Part shown: positions 33,184 to 43,758 of the stretch, in pieces
Layout: each line of letters starts with the position of its first letter
Numbering within the stretch: the stretch's first letter is position 1
Origin: Anas platyrhynchos
Taxonomy: Eukaryota; Chordata; Aves; Anseriformes; Anatidae
DNA: 64,000 nucleotides
Assembly (NCBI RefSeq): GCF_047663525.1
Contig: NC_092617.1
Span: forward strand, 1,864,501 to 1,928,500
Direction of reading: 5' to 3'
The notes under the pieces: model-generated
Told to the model about the DNA's origin: nothing
The model's input: only the letters and a program-made list of their open reading frames with translations
Databases searched by the model: none
Translations under genes and position numbers: made by a program

Positions 33184-33205
33184 GATCACATCCCCAAAAA
33201 AGAAG

Positions 33206-34138
33206 ATGCCCAACAGCAGCTCTGTGAGTGAGTTCCTCCTGCTGGCATTCGCAGACACGCGCGGGCTGCAGCTCCTGTACTTCGCGCTCTTCCTGGGCAT
33301 CTACCTGGCTGCCCTCCTGGGCAACGGCCTCATCCTCAGCGCCGTAGCCTGCCACCACAGCCTGCACACTCCCATGTACTTCTTTCTCTTCAATCTTGCC
33401 CTCCTTGACCTGGGCTGCATCTCCACCACTCTGCCCAAAGCCATGGCCAATGCCCTCTGGGACACCAGGGCCATCTCCTATCAAGGATGTGCTGCACAGG
33501 TCTTTCTCTTTGTATTTTTGATGTCAGCAGAGTATTCCCTTCTCACCGTCATGGCCTATGACCGCTACGTTGCCATCTGCAAGCCCCTGCACTATGGGAT
33601 CCTCGTGGGCAGCAGAGCTTGTGCCCAGATGGCAGCAGCTGCCTGGGGCAGTGGCTTTCTCAATGCTGTCCTGCACATGGCCACTACATTTTCCCTGCCC
33701 CTCTGCCGAGGCAATGTTGTGGACCAGTTCTTCTGTGAAATCCCCCGCATCCTCAAGCTCTCCTGCTCTGATGCTTACCTCGGGGAAGTTGGGGCACTTA
33801 TTTTTACCGTTTGTTTAGCCTTTGGTTGTTTTGTTTTTATTGTTTTCTCCTACATGCAGATCTTCAGGGCAGTGCTGAGGATGCCCTCTGAGCAGGGCAG
33901 GCACAAAGCCTTTTCCACATGCCTCCCTCACCTGGCTGTTGTCTCCCTGTTTCTCAGCACCATCATTTTTGCCTACTTTAAACCTCCCTTCCTCTCCTCC
34001 CCAGCTCTAAATCTGGAGGTGTCATTTTTGTACTCAGTGTTGCCTCCAGCAGTGAACCCTGTCCTCTACAGCATGAGGAACAGGGTACTTAAGAATGCAG
34101 TACGGATTTTTTTTGAATATATGCTTCTTCGAAAGTAA
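33206..34138 (+). CDS. Olfactory receptor, OR14-like (310 aa)
   Basis: Full-length odorant receptor GPCR with NSS at 3-5, LLGNGLILSAVACHH in TM1, HTPMYFF, MAYDRYVAICKPLHYG, FFCEIPRILKLSCSDAYLG, SYMQIFRAV, KAFSTCLPHLAVVSL and NPVLYSMRN. The open frame extends 77 codons upstream to 32975, but a strong splice acceptor (TTCTTTCTCCTCTTTGTTCAG ending at 33183) precedes the ATG at 33206 by 22 bp, and MPNSSSVSEF aligns with all paralogues. I therefore start at 33206 and read the upstream open frame as chance. The C-terminus is short (FFEYMLLRK), most like the gene at 2437-3372. Confidence 0.92.
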   Translation: MPNSSSVSEFLLLAFADTRGLQLLYFALFLGIYLAALLGNGLILSAVACHHSLHTPMYFFLFNLALLDLGCISTTLPKAMANALWDTRAISYQGCAAQVFLFVFLMSAEYSLLTVMAYDRYVAICKPLHYGILVGSRACAQMAAAAWGSGFLNAVLHMATTFSLPLCRGNVVDQFFCEIPRILKLSCSDAYLGEVGALIFTVCLAFGCFVFIVFSYMQIFRAVLRMPSEQGRHKAFSTCLPHLAVVSLFLSTIIFAYFKPPFLSSPALNLEVSFLYSVLPPAVNPVLYSMRNRVLKNAVRIFFEYMLLRK

Positions 34139-35184
34139 TAATGTGCCTTTATATTTCAAATTAATTTTGGAAACTCTTAGGAAAATCTTATGTCTTATCT
34201 TATGTCTACTTTGTTTTCTCTTATTTTCTGTAATTCATTTCTTTTTTTTTTCGTTGATCTTCTTTCTCTTAACATCCAACCTGTTAATTTTATCTTCTTT
34301 GACCAAGTCTCACAAACCTATATTAGCAGGCTTCTTGTATACATATAAATGATAAAGATGCCATGAGAAAATAATTTGTCTCAGCTGCTGTCTCTTTGCA
34401 TGTGCTCTGGAGCTGGGGGAGCAGCCCCAGCAGGCAGGAGGGGCTTGGGGCCAAGAGCCCAGCTGACACATGCAGGAGCAGCCCCGGTGGCCCTCGGGGC
34501 TGTCCCTCCCTGCCCGCTGGGCTCTGCCTCTCTGCTGCCTTCGGGTTGGGGCTGCTGTTTCCCTGGAGCCATGGCCATGGCCAGCAGCAGGACGTGGCCT
34601 TTTCACTGCTGTTTTCTTTTTGGTTCCTCATTGCTTTCTTGTGCTCTTGTATCTGTCTAAGTCTCGAGGTCTCATATGCCTTGGTGACAGTCCTGTTGTC
34701 TCTGCAGTGGCATCCCTATCCCTGCAGGCAGCAGCAGGCACTGTGCAGCCCTGGGTCACAGCTGCCTCCCTGCTAGCACCACAGTAACAAGAGGGTCTTG
34801 CTCAGGGCAAACCCAGGACCCTGGACACCTCTTCCAAATGTGCTATCAGAAACAGAGCCAAGAGGTTGCTCTCTGCTTTTCTGTTTTCTGTTTTTTTTTT
34901 TTTCATGGAGTGAGAGACAGAGGCTGAAAGTCCCAGAGTGGTCCCTGAGGAACCAAGCACTAAGCCAAGAACTTCCTTTGTGGCAGCACATGCCCAAATA
35001 GACAACACTGCCCTCTGCAGTGGGGCAGATGGCCAATGCCAGCTTGGAGAGAAATCTGGAGCTGCCAGGAAATGTCAGGGGATCTGCAGGGACAAGGTGC
35101 TCAGTGGGTGTGTTGGATCTGTCTGAGCTGGAGTCACCTTTCCCTGCAGTAGCCCACACAGTGCTGTGCTCTGCACTCGTAGCT
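34139..35184. other. 3' flank of the OR and unassigned sequence
   Basis: 34380-34560 is the shared OR 3'-flank block (GGAGCAGCCCC..., CCGGTGGCCCTC.GGGCTG). T-rich tracts at about 34231-34250 and 34893-34905 flank unassigned DNA. No gene was seen. Confidence 0.5.
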
Positions 35185-35709
35185 GGAACAGCACTGATAT
35201 CACTCCAGTGTTGTGTCTATTGCTGCATAGCACTGGCACAGCATCACGACTCCTTCCAAGCCCCCAAGAGCCAGCAGGCTGGGGGTGGGCAAGTTTTGGG
35301 GAGGGGACATTGCCAGGGCAGCTGACCTAAACCAACCAAAGGGATATTCCGTAACACCTGATATCACACACAGCAATTAAAGGGGGGGCTCTCGTGGGGG
35401 AGGGGGCTGTTCCTCCTGAACAACCACTACGCGTTTTGAGGCCCTGCTTCCCAGGACGTGGCCGAACGTCGCTCGTTGATGGGAATTAGAGAATATTTTT
35501 TTCCCTCTCTCTGTGCTTCCTCACAGACTTATTGTTTCTTTTGTTTCTTTTTTTTCCCTCCCCATTCCCTTTCCCTTTAATGAAACCTTTCTCATCTCAA
35601 ACCTCGAGTTCTCTGTGTTGTATTTTCTCCCCCTTCCTCTTTGAGGAGAGGGGGAGTGAGAGAGCGGTTGTGGTGGAGCTCCGCTGCCCACCTGAGTAAA
35701 ACCACCACA
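35185..35709 (+). mobile_element. LTR fragment, solo, plus strand
   Basis: It has CTGACCTAAACCAACCAAAGGGATATTCCGTAACACC (also found in the ERV-L LTR at about 6100-6130 in related form), a T/C-rich R-U5 part and the terminus GAGTAAAACCACCACA. No primer site follows; the next bases are a CR1 fragment. The left edge is uncertain. Confidence 0.65.
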
Positions 35710-35714
35710 GGCCA

Positions 35715-35835
35715 CCAGGTTTGTCAGGCACGATCTGCCCCTAGTGAAGCTATGTTGGCTGTCACCAACAGCCACCAGTTTGCTGTCCCCACCAGTCCAA
35801 AAAGCAGGGTAATGTGTTAAGTCAGAGAGAGGCAT
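35715..35835 (-). mobile_element. CR1 fragment (minus)
   Basis: Reverse translation gives VAVGDSQHSFTRGRSCLTNL, part of the CR1 reverse transcriptase, homologous to 45045-45125. It is the edge of the inverted duplication shared with 44230-45125. Confidence 0.75.
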
Positions 35836-36640
35836 TTTGAAATGAACCTGTGGAAGGAGGGTGACAGAAATCTCATGGGAACGCTGGGGGTAATTACTGG
35901 AGTTCTGCACAGAGAAATGTCGGGGGTCTGTGAGGTGCCAACATCTGAACTGGCCTCGTGCACTGCTCATCCACACTGGGCTGCACAGAGACACGAGTCC
36001 CTGCCTTGCACACACACAGTGCACTGCAGCACTTGCAGGGTCCCTCTGGCTCCTGCAGCCACTGCCAGAGGCTGGGAGGCACCTCAGCATTGCAGTGCAT
36101 CGCCCTCCTCTGAGATGTCCCACAGCATGAGGAATGGGCACAGGGACCCCGGAGGCTTAAGGAAGCACATCACAGAGCTGCGTTCAGCTCTTGCACTTTG
36201 GCCTGCAGTCCCAGCATGGCCACACAGCAGCACTGGACCAAGCTCCAGGAGCAGCCAGGCCTTACACCGCCAGCAGGGCTCAGCAGGAGAGGGTGTCAGT
36301 GGTAGGAGAACAGCTCTGCATGCCCCAAGTCCTGGTGCTCTAGGGCTGGAGTACTGGGCTGTGACTCTTTTCCTCTGCACCCCTGCACACGGGCACTGCA
36401 TCTGCAGCCACAGAAAAGACTCAAAGGAAGGACATAAGACGAAAAGACACTTTAATTGTTTTAAATACACAAGCAAAATGAAGAATTATATTTCTTTGTG
36501 GACAACATTTGATAAAATTAAATTGGAAAAAAAACAAAAAAAAACAAAAAAAAAAAACAACAAACAACAGCACAAGACCCAACGGGCTTCGCCTATCATG
36601 AGCAACATTACAAGTGATACACCAAAGAAGGCAGGCAATA
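35836..36640 (-). repeat. Inverted copy of the OR 3' flank at 43760-45010
   Basis: Minus-strand equivalent of 43900-45010: shared strings include TTGCACACACACAGTGCACTGCAGC and the block GAGGAATGGGCACAGGGACC. Lies directly 3' of the OR at 36647-37573. An A-rich tract is at 36525-36565. Confidence 0.8.
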
Positions 36641-36646
36641 TATTGC

Positions 36647-37573
36647 TTAAGAAAAACACCCAGTCGTCACTTTCCACATGGCAACCTTGATCTCCTTGCT
36701 CCTCATGCAGTAGATGAAGGGGTTCAGTGCTGGAGGCACCACCAAGTACAGAAATGCCAGAACAAGATCCAGGGAAGGGGAAGAAATCAAGGGGGGCTTC
36801 AGGTGGGAAAAGATAACTGTGCTGAGAAAGAGGGAGACCACGGCCAGGTGAGGGAGGCACGTGGAAAAGGCTTTGTGCCGGCCCTGCTCAGAGGGCATCC
36901 TCAGCACAGCCCTGAAGATCTGCACATAGGACACCACAATGAAAACAAAACAACCCCCAAATAGAAAAGCAGTAACCGTACAAAGTTGAACTTCCCTTAT
37001 GTACGAGTCTGAGCAGGAGAGCTTGAGGATGTGGGGGATTTCACAGAAGAACTGTTCAAGGACATTGCCTTGGCAGAGGGGCAGGGAAAATGTGCTGGCT
37101 GTGTGCAGGACAGCATTGAGAAAGCCACTGCCCCAGGCAGCTGCTGCCATCTGGGCACAAGCTCTGCTGCCCAGGAGGCTCCCGTAGTGCAGGGGCTTGC
37201 AGATGGCAACGTAGCGGTCATATGACATGATGGTGAGAAGGGAATACTCTGCTCCAAACAAGAAGACAAAAAAGAAGACCTGTGCAACACATCCTTGATA
37301 GGAGATGGCCCTGGTGTCCCAGAGGGCATTGGCCATGGCTTTGGGCAGAGTGGTGGAGATGCAGCCCAGGTCGAGGAGGGCGAGATTGAGGAGGAGGAAG
37401 TACATGGGGGTGTGGAAGCGGTGGTGGCAGGCTACGGCACTGAGGATGAGGCCGTTGCCCAGGAGGGCAGCCAGGTAGATGCCCAGGAAGAGCGCGAAGT
37501 GCAGGAGCTGCAGCTTGCACATGTCTGCGAATGCCAGCAGGAGGAATTCACTCACAGAGCTGCTGTTGGGCAT
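36647..37573 (-). CDS. Olfactory receptor, OR14-like mosaic (308 aa)
   Basis: Full-length odorant receptor with NSS at 3-5, LLGNGLILSAVACHH, HTPMYFLL, MSYDRYVAIC (Ala replaced by Ser), FFCEIPHILKLSCSDSYI, KAFSTCLPHLAVV and NPFIYCMRSKE. The N-terminal ~185 residues follow the MPNSSS/SAVACHH type (genes at 2437 and 33206), while from SDSYIREVQL to the end (IKVAMWKVTTGCFS) it follows the type at 42832-43758. Flanks agree: 5' DNA matches the 2437 locus, 3' DNA the 42832 locus. It is therefore a natural recombinant or conversion product. A splice acceptor ends at about 37597, 24 bp before the ATG. Confidence 0.92.
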   Translation of the reverse strand: MPNSSSVSEFLLLAFADMCKLQLLHFALFLGIYLAALLGNGLILSAVACHHRFHTPMYFLLLNLALLDLGCISTTLPKAMANALWDTRAISYQGCVAQVFFFVFLFGAEYSLLTIMSYDRYVAICKPLHYGSLLGSRACAQMAAAAWGSGFLNAVLHTASTFSLPLCQGNVLEQFFCEIPHILKLSCSDSYIREVQLCTVTAFLFGGCFVFIVVSYVQIFRAVLRMPSEQGRHKAFSTCLPHLAVVSLFLSTVIFSHLKPPLISSPSLDLVLAFLYLVVPPALNPFIYCMRSKEIKVAMWKVTTGCFS

Positions 37574-38420
37574 TTTCTGACATTAAACACAGCTGCCTGT
37601 TGAAGAGGAGAATGCAGAACAAAACTAGAACAGACTTCAATGAGGAAAACCTATTCCATGTCTTAGAACATCCCCCAGACGATCGTCTCTCATTGCAGGA
37701 GAACCTGTATGAATCTCATTGCTTCTATTCTGAGCTCTCTGTGCAATGCTCTGGGATTCTCAGTCTCCTGTACAATCCTGACAACACATTACCATCAAGC
37801 TTGCCTCTTCTGCAATGCAGGAATGGGAAAACACAGAACCAAAAAAGTCTTCTCCGTCAGATAAACCGAGCCTCAATCTTCTTCTGGAAATGACCCTATA
37901 TAAATGCCATTCTCTACAACATATTCAACTCCTCACTGGAGAAACAGATTGAACCATCTTGACAAATATTATCAGCCATGTGATGTGCCAGCTGTAGAAG
38001 ACCCCTCTGGCAACCCCACCTGCATGGCCCTGCTGCCAGAGCCTCACAGTGTCAAGAGCCTGCAGATGTGTCCTGCCACATGCTGCCCTCTGTTATTGCG
38101 CTCCTCAGTGCCTCCAAGGCCTCTCTCCTCTCCTCTCTGTGTGCCAGCTGCGGTCAGAGCCCCCAGCCCTACTGGGTTGTGTAGAGGAGCTGCTCCTGGG
38201 CACAGCTGTCTCTCTGCAGCGCTTACCAGGAGCTCCCCTTGGGCCCAGGAGCCCGGCCCAGCTCAGCAGCACAGCACCCGACCATGGCATCACTTTCTCT
38301 GTGCCCTTGGGCTCCCTGGAGGTGTCCCCAAGGCCTCAGGACTGACAGCTCCTGAGAGCAGCAGGGTCTCTGCTGGGGTGTGGTGTTTGAAGCAGCCTGA
38401 AGTCATCACCAACTTCTTGA
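37574..38420 (-). promoter_or_regulatory. Duplicated OR 5' flank, copy of 3373-4240
   Basis: Nearly identical to 3373-4240 at an offset of about 34,201 bp over the first several hundred bases, with scattered substitutions and small indels. It contains the acceptor and the GC-rich upstream block. Confidence 0.7.
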
Positions 38421-38439
38421 GAAAAGTCACAGGGGTGGG

Positions 38440-39103
38440 AGAGATGTGGGCTGTAGCTTCATAAGCATAACTTAACAACCAGCATATTGTAGTGTTTTGT
38501 GTCTGTTTGGAATTGCCGGGGTGATGACACGCTTAAGCATTTCATAGTTTTGTTTAAGATTGCACTTGCTCAGAGGTGAAATTCCAAAGCACTGGACGTG
38601 TCCACTGCTGTAGGTGGCTGCCCAGATCTTCGAACTCTCCCTTCCACTCCTAGCTTTCCTGCCTCTCGACAGATCTCTGGATGGCACGTTTAAGTTGTTG
38701 TTTAAACTTAAACAAAACCTGAATGGCATTGAGGAGACCTAAAAATAGGAACATGCTGGTTTGACCATCCCAAAGATATTCAAAGCTTTGAAGAGCTGTT
38801 GTAATTAGCCCGGAGGAGAAGCATGAGGTGGAGGAGAAAGGGAGAGTGAAGAAGTGGGGAAAAGCATCCTCCACCACCCTGCGTAGATTTACTCCCTGAG
38901 GAGAAAAGGCAAAGACTGTAATTCTTCATAGTTTCCAAGAGATGAAGAGATGGTTCCTCAGGTATTGAGGGGACAATAATTTGATCCTATCAGAAGTCAG
39001 TGTTATCCAATACAGCAAGGCAGTAACCTTAAACCAGCCCCCAGAACTGATAAACAGCATGACATGGAAGTTACTAATGTGCTATACAACACAGTTCTGA
39101 AAA
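38440..39103 (-). pseudogene. ERV-L leader-ORF relic, minus copy
   Basis: The frame at 38877-38650 (VEDAFPHFFTL, ALQSFEYLWDGQ, FLGLLNAIQVLFKFKQ, RQES) is homologous to the leader ORF of the LTR element at 5876 and mirrors 56985-57560. Only this part of the element is left here. Confidence 0.75.
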
Positions 39104-39255
39104 GAAGCACAACAGACCCCAGATCAAAAAGATCAATATTGTGATCAGCAACTGTTAAACTCATCTAATGCTTATAACAATTTATTTTTAAAACGTTGTG
39201 GTCAGATCTGGCATCTCAACCTCTGTGCTCCATGCTAGGCACCAAGAAGACTTGC

Positions 39256-39610
39256 TGTGGTTTGACCCTGCAGGCAGCTCAGCACTACAAATCTATTCAT
39301 CCAATGGGATGGAGGAGAGAACTGAGAGGAAAAAAAAAAAAAAAGTTCATGCATTGAGATAAAGGCAATTTAATAGAACGCAAAAGGAATTATTATTATT
39401 ACTATTATTATTGACACCAATCGAATAAGGTCATGACGTTTTTGTGTTCATATCAAAAGACAGGAAAGGTGGTGGTGATTAATCAGAAATTGACAGAGCT
39501 GAGCATGACATAGATTGTATGGAATAAGTGCTAGATATTGTCTTAGTTTTGTCTGAGATAGAGTTATTTTTTCTTCCTAGTAGCTGGTATGGTGCTGTGT
39601 TTCAAATTTA
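39256..39610. mobile_element. ERV-L LTR pieces interrupted by CR1
   Basis: 39256-39420 is an LTR end in minus orientation (TGTGGTTTGACCCTGC terminus and an ATT/ACT microsatellite at 39392-39412). 39539-39609 is an LTR start in plus orientation (TGTCTTAGTTTTG..., CTTCCTAGTAGCTGGTATGGTGCTGTGTTT), cut at 39610 by CR1. Confidence 0.6.
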
Positions 39611-40085
39611 CAGAATCACAGAATAGTTCGGGTAGGAAAAGACCTTATAGATCACATAATTCCAACTCACCTCCCATGGGCAGGGACACCTTCCACTAGA
39701 CCAGGTTGCTGAAAGCCCATCCAACCTGGCCTTGAATGCATCACGGGATGGGGCACAGATCTAATAGATCCATATCCTTCTTACACAGGGAGCCCCAGAG
39801 CTGAATGCAGTCCTTGAGGTGTGGCCTCACCAGGGCAAGTACAGAAGGACTATCACTTCCCTACATCTGTTGACCACAGTATCCTTGGTACAAGGCAGGC
39901 CTTCTTGGCCAACTTAGCACACTGATGGCTCATATTAGGCCGACTATCCACCAATATCCCCAGGTCCTTTTCCCCTGGGCAGCTGTCCAGCCGCCCTTCC
40001 CGCAACATTGCATGGAGTTGTTGTGCCCCAAGTGCAGGACCCAGCACTTGGCCAACTTCATGCAGTTGGCCTCAGCCCATGGGTG
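39611..40085 (-). mobile_element. CR1 fragment (minus)
   Basis: It begins with the CR1 3' end (CAGAATCACAGAATAGTTCGGGTAGG) and includes reverse-strand coding bits such as EKDLGILVDSRPNMSHQCAK. Internally deleted. Confidence 0.8.
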
Positions 40086-40129
40086 CAGCAATCAACAAGA
40101 CAGAAGTCACCTCATGAGCATTTTTAAAG

Positions 40130-40490
40130 AAATGGGATGGCTGCTGCTCTTGCAGCTTCTTGGCAAGACACAGCCAAGCTATGAGCCTCCTGCTCTCCAG
40201 TCATGGACTCAAGCTGAAGGGACAAGATGACCCATATGCGGGCCTTCTTTCTGCCTGGGTCCTCCTGGGTCTGGAGGCAGAGGGGATCCCCCAGTCAGCA
40301 TGCCAAGCAGGTGCCTTCTGCTGGCCTAGCAGGGCCACTGCCAGATGTCAGCCCGAAAGTGCAGATCCCAGGTCTATGTCAAGGGTGACCTGCCACCTAC
40401 AGACAGAAGTGACCTCGCAGTCCCTGCCACAGCCACATTCCTGCTGCTGCGGCAGGAGATCCTGAGGTAGAGCTGACTTCTCTAGTCCCT
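40130..40490 (+). repeat. Recurrent flank unit A, copy 4
   Basis: Homologous to 22720-23160 (+), including GTCATGGACTCAAGC.GAAGGGACA and CAGTCAGCATGCCAAGCAGG. It ends GAGCTGACTTCTCTAGTCCCTTAGAGAC, showing the continuation that the minisatellite replaced at 23162. Confidence 0.8.
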
Positions 40491-40769
40491 TAGAGACAAG
40501 GGTTCACTTTTCTGGATTAGAAATTTAGCAGATGGGCTGTCCTGTTTAGGGTGTCAGGTCTGTGGTTAGGTTATGGACAAGCTTTGTGGAATAGGTTTTT
40601 GTTTTACATCTGCCTAGAAGTCTAGGTTTAATGGAGCATGTTAATGTTAGTATTGAAGGCAGGGATTAGGGTGAACACAAGAGTAAAGGCAAGGGTAAAG
40701 GGTAAAAAAAGTGGGCTGAGTTTTGCTTCATGGAATAATTTGAGTTCAAGCATTAGAATAGGGGATTCT

Positions 40770-42520
40770 TGTCAGGGCGTTGGAGTGGCATTTAGGTTTA
40801 GGGATTACTCTTTAAAACTCTTCAAAAATGGGTTTTCATTAAAACTGGTTACTTTTTAAAATTGGCTAACAGCCTTACATCAATGTTTTAATTCTGTGTT
40901 AAAGCAGCATCAACATTGCAGGAAGCCTCTTACCTCTCCGAAATTGTTGTAGAGGTTCACTCACCCTTCTCCCTCCCTCTCTAGGGATGTCTGGATCAGC
41001 CCCTGGCTTTGTGTTTCATGGATTACTGAGGGCAGATTGAGAGACATCAGTCAAGGCAGGGAGGTGCTCAGAGCAAGGTGAGAGCAAGGTGGGGAAGCAA
41101 GGTGGGTATCTAAGTCCTGCAGGGAAACAGGTGCAGACATGTGACAGCATAGGACAGCGTGTGGTGGTTGTTGTCAAGGATCTTTTGCAAGATGAAAGCC
41201 CCGACAGAGCCAACAGCTTTGTCTGCTGGGCTCTGGCTCTTGTCTCCGTCAGCGATGCCTATGAGGAGACACCTCATCCTTACAGCAGTAGGGCCTCAAT
41301 GCCTCCTCATCCCCCTCCAGGAGCCTGGGAGATGTCCTCCTGTAGCCTTGTACTTGGCACTGCCCTTACCCACTGTGCACTGACCCAGGAAAAGGCCTAA
41401 ATTGCGCTGGAGGGACAGCATCTCCCTTCCCAGAGGCTGGGGTCAGGGCCCGACTGTTGGACTTCATGGGACACATCAAGGTTTCCTCAGCATCAGGGCC
41501 ACCTTTCCTGGGCCCTGGTCTCCCCGTCATCACTGCCTGCCCTTTTCTGCTCTAACAAGTCCATGGGGAGGCCTTGACAGTAATGTCCCTCAGTGGGACC
41601 GTTAGCACTGTGAGAGGCTTTGGAGTTTGCATCAGATTTGGACTACTTGAGAAGCTGCTTCAGCCACCCAGATAAGGCTCCTCTGCCAGGCACAGCATTG
41701 CTGGGGGCACTGCGTGCAGCTGGCATGGGGAGAGGAGAGAAGGGGGAGACAGGTTCAGGGCAGCCTGGAATAGAAAGGCAGGGGAGAGCGGGCAGAGGGA
41801 GAAATCTTGCCAGCCACCTCCCCATGGTAAGTCTCTGGCTGCAGGGCAATGCTGCTGCACACCCTGCCAGGTTCTCCTGGAGCTGGCACAGCCCTCAGCT
41901 GATGGGAGCTGTCAGGAGGACGCTCTGTGTTGGAGTTGAAGGGCATGCAGGGCTCGTGTGCTGCAGGGTCAGCGTGCAGGGTCTGAAGACTCTCTTCTCT
42001 TGGGGCCGGCTGCAGGCTATGCAGCCAGGGGTGCAGGCAGGGGTGGCCAGGGCTGTGGTGCAGAGCAGGGTCCCTGCTGTGCTCCAGGGGCTGTGTGCCG
42101 CGGCAGGGCCTCTGCCACCTGCCAGGCTCAGCACTCAGCCTGCCCGGGGAGCTGCCCAGGGGCTGCGGGGAGAAGCTGTGGGTGGAAGGAGCCCCCCTGG
42201 TATCGCAGGGCAGGACAGGGCAGGGTCCTGCTGCTGCCCAGAGCCTGCTGCCTGGGGCAGGCTGTTCACAGCCCCACACCTCCCCAGGGCACTGCACTGC
42301 AGAACTGCCTGCCGAGAGCTACCTGAAGGCAGTGCACTTTTTAGGATCTGCTTCATTTTCCTGCCCATGTGCTGAGGCAGAAGGATGGTAATGGAGTAAG
42401 AACATCTTTAGTAGAGACAAAGGCTCCTTGAGCATTGCTGCTGCTCTGAGGCACCTCACACACCTCAGCATACAGACACCACCTTTGTTATTTCTTAAGG
42501 AGTTATTTGACCTTCTCCTG
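40770..42520 (+). repeat. Left arm, OR-upstream inverted duplication
   Basis: Mirrors 55270-56985 (-): for example the 251-codon open frame 41620-42375 here and 253 codons at 55407-56168 there. It comprises unit B, unit C and a GC-rich block homologous to the 5' flank block of the other ORs (AGGCTCCTCTGCCAGGCACAGCA). The long ORFs are a by-product of GC-richness and recent duplication. Confidence 0.85.
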
Positions 42521-42666
42521 TCCTGCAGGTAGGGACATGTCCTTTACCAATGGACTTCTCAGATCACTCAGGGTTCCCTTTTACCTCTCTACACCAGGAC
42601 TGACTGCTGCAGAGCCCACAGCACAGCCCCCTGCTTCTTTTGGCACCCTCAGAGCACCAGGCAGAG

Positions 42667-42808
42667 GTAAGCCAAGCAGCTACAGAAAGCTCTTCCTGTG
42701 AAAGGAATGGGAAAGAATGTGTTCTGTGTGACTGTTCTATGAGACATACAAAGTATTTTGGTCAGAGAAGTCCTTAAATTTTACAATGTCACTTCTTCTT
42801 TTGGACAG
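42667..42808 (+). promoter_or_regulatory. Predicted 142-bp 5'-UTR intron of the OR at 42832
   Basis: A good donor (CAGAG|GTAAGC at 42667) and acceptor (CTTCTTCTTTTGGACAG ending at 42808) lie just before the start codon. The inverted paralogue shows the same donor and acceptor (54817 and 54676) with the same 142-bp spacing. Confidence 0.6.
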
Positions 42809-42831
42809 ACTACCTTGCTCAGGGGCAATAA

Positions 42832-43758
42832 ATGTGTAACAACAGCTCCATCACTAAGTTCCACCTGCTGGCATTCACAGAAACACGGCAGCTGAAGCTC
42901 CTACACTTTGGGCTCTTCCTGGGCATCTACCTGGCTGCCCTCCTGGGCAACGGCCTCATCCTCACTGCCATAGCCTGTGACTACCGCCTGCACAACCCCA
43001 TGTACTTCTTCCTCCTCAACCTCGCCCTCCTCGACATGGGCTGCATCTCCATCACTCTGCCCAAAGCCATGGCCAATTTCCTCTGGGACACCAAGGCCAT
43101 CTCCTATCACGGATGCACTGTACAGCTCTTTTTTTTATTCTTCTTGATGTCAGTAGAGTACTGCCTTCTCACCATCATGGCCTATGACCGCTACGTTGCC
43201 ATATGCCAGCCCCTGCACTACGGGAGCCTCCTGAGCAGCAGAGCCTGTGCCACCATGGCAGCAGCTGCCTGGGGCAGTGGCTTTCTCCACGCTGTGCTGC
43301 ACATTGCCAATGCATTTTCATTGCCTCTCTGCTGTGGCAATTCCCTCAACCAGTTCTTCTGTGAAATGCCCAAGATCCTCAAGCTCTCCTGCTCAGACTC
43401 TTACTTAAGGGAAGTTCAACTTACTACAGTTACTGCTTTTCTATTGTTGGGGTGTTTTGTTTTCATTGCTCTGTCCTATGTGCAGATCTTCAGGGCTGTG
43501 CTGAGGATCCCCTCGCAGCAAGGACGGCAAAAAGCCTTTTCCACATGCCTCCCTCACCTGGCTGTGGTCTCCCTCTTCCTCAGCACAATTATTTTTGCCC
43601 ACCTGAAGCCCCCATCTATTTCCTTCTCTTCCCTGGATGTTGTTCTGGCATTTCTGTACTTGGTGGTGCCTCCAGTAATGAACCCCTTCATCTACAGCAT
43701 GAGGAACAAGGAGATCAAGGTTGCCATGTGGAAAGTGATGACTGGGTGTTTTTCTTGA
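42832..43758 (+). CDS. Olfactory receptor, OR14-like, MCNNSS type (308 aa)
   Basis: Full-length odorant receptor: NNSS glycosylation at 3-6, LLGNGLILTAIACDYRL, HNPMYFF, MAYDRYVAICQPLHYG, FFCEMPKILKLSCSDSYLREVQL, SYVQIFRAV, KAFSTCLPHLAVVSL and NPFIYSMRN at the usual positions. The start MCNNSSITKF differs from MPNSSS and is shared only with the first start of the gene at 53654-54652. It lies 24 bp after the predicted acceptor. Intact frame and normal length. Confidence 0.93.
   Translation: MCNNSSITKFHLLAFTETRQLKLLHFGLFLGIYLAALLGNGLILTAIACDYRLHNPMYFFLLNLALLDMGCISITLPKAMANFLWDTKAISYHGCTVQLFFLFFLMSVEYCLLTIMAYDRYVAICQPLHYGSLLSSRACATMAAAAWGSGFLHAVLHIANAFSLPLCCGNSLNQFFCEMPKILKLSCSDSYLREVQLTTVTAFLLLGCFVFIALSYVQIFRAVLRIPSQQGRQKAFSTCLPHLAVVSLFLSTIIFAHLKPPSISFSSLDVVLAFLYLVVPPVMNPFIYSMRNKEIKVAMWKVMTGCFS

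Noticed and set aside
32975..33205. 77-residue N-terminal extension of the OR at 33206
   Set aside because: A strong splice acceptor precedes the canonical MPNSSS start and no paralogue has such an extension.
41620..42375. 251-codon ORF duplicated at 55407-56168 as a conserved gene
   Set aside because: The whole surrounding DNA is recently duplicated and both strands are open; the OR 5' flank explains it.
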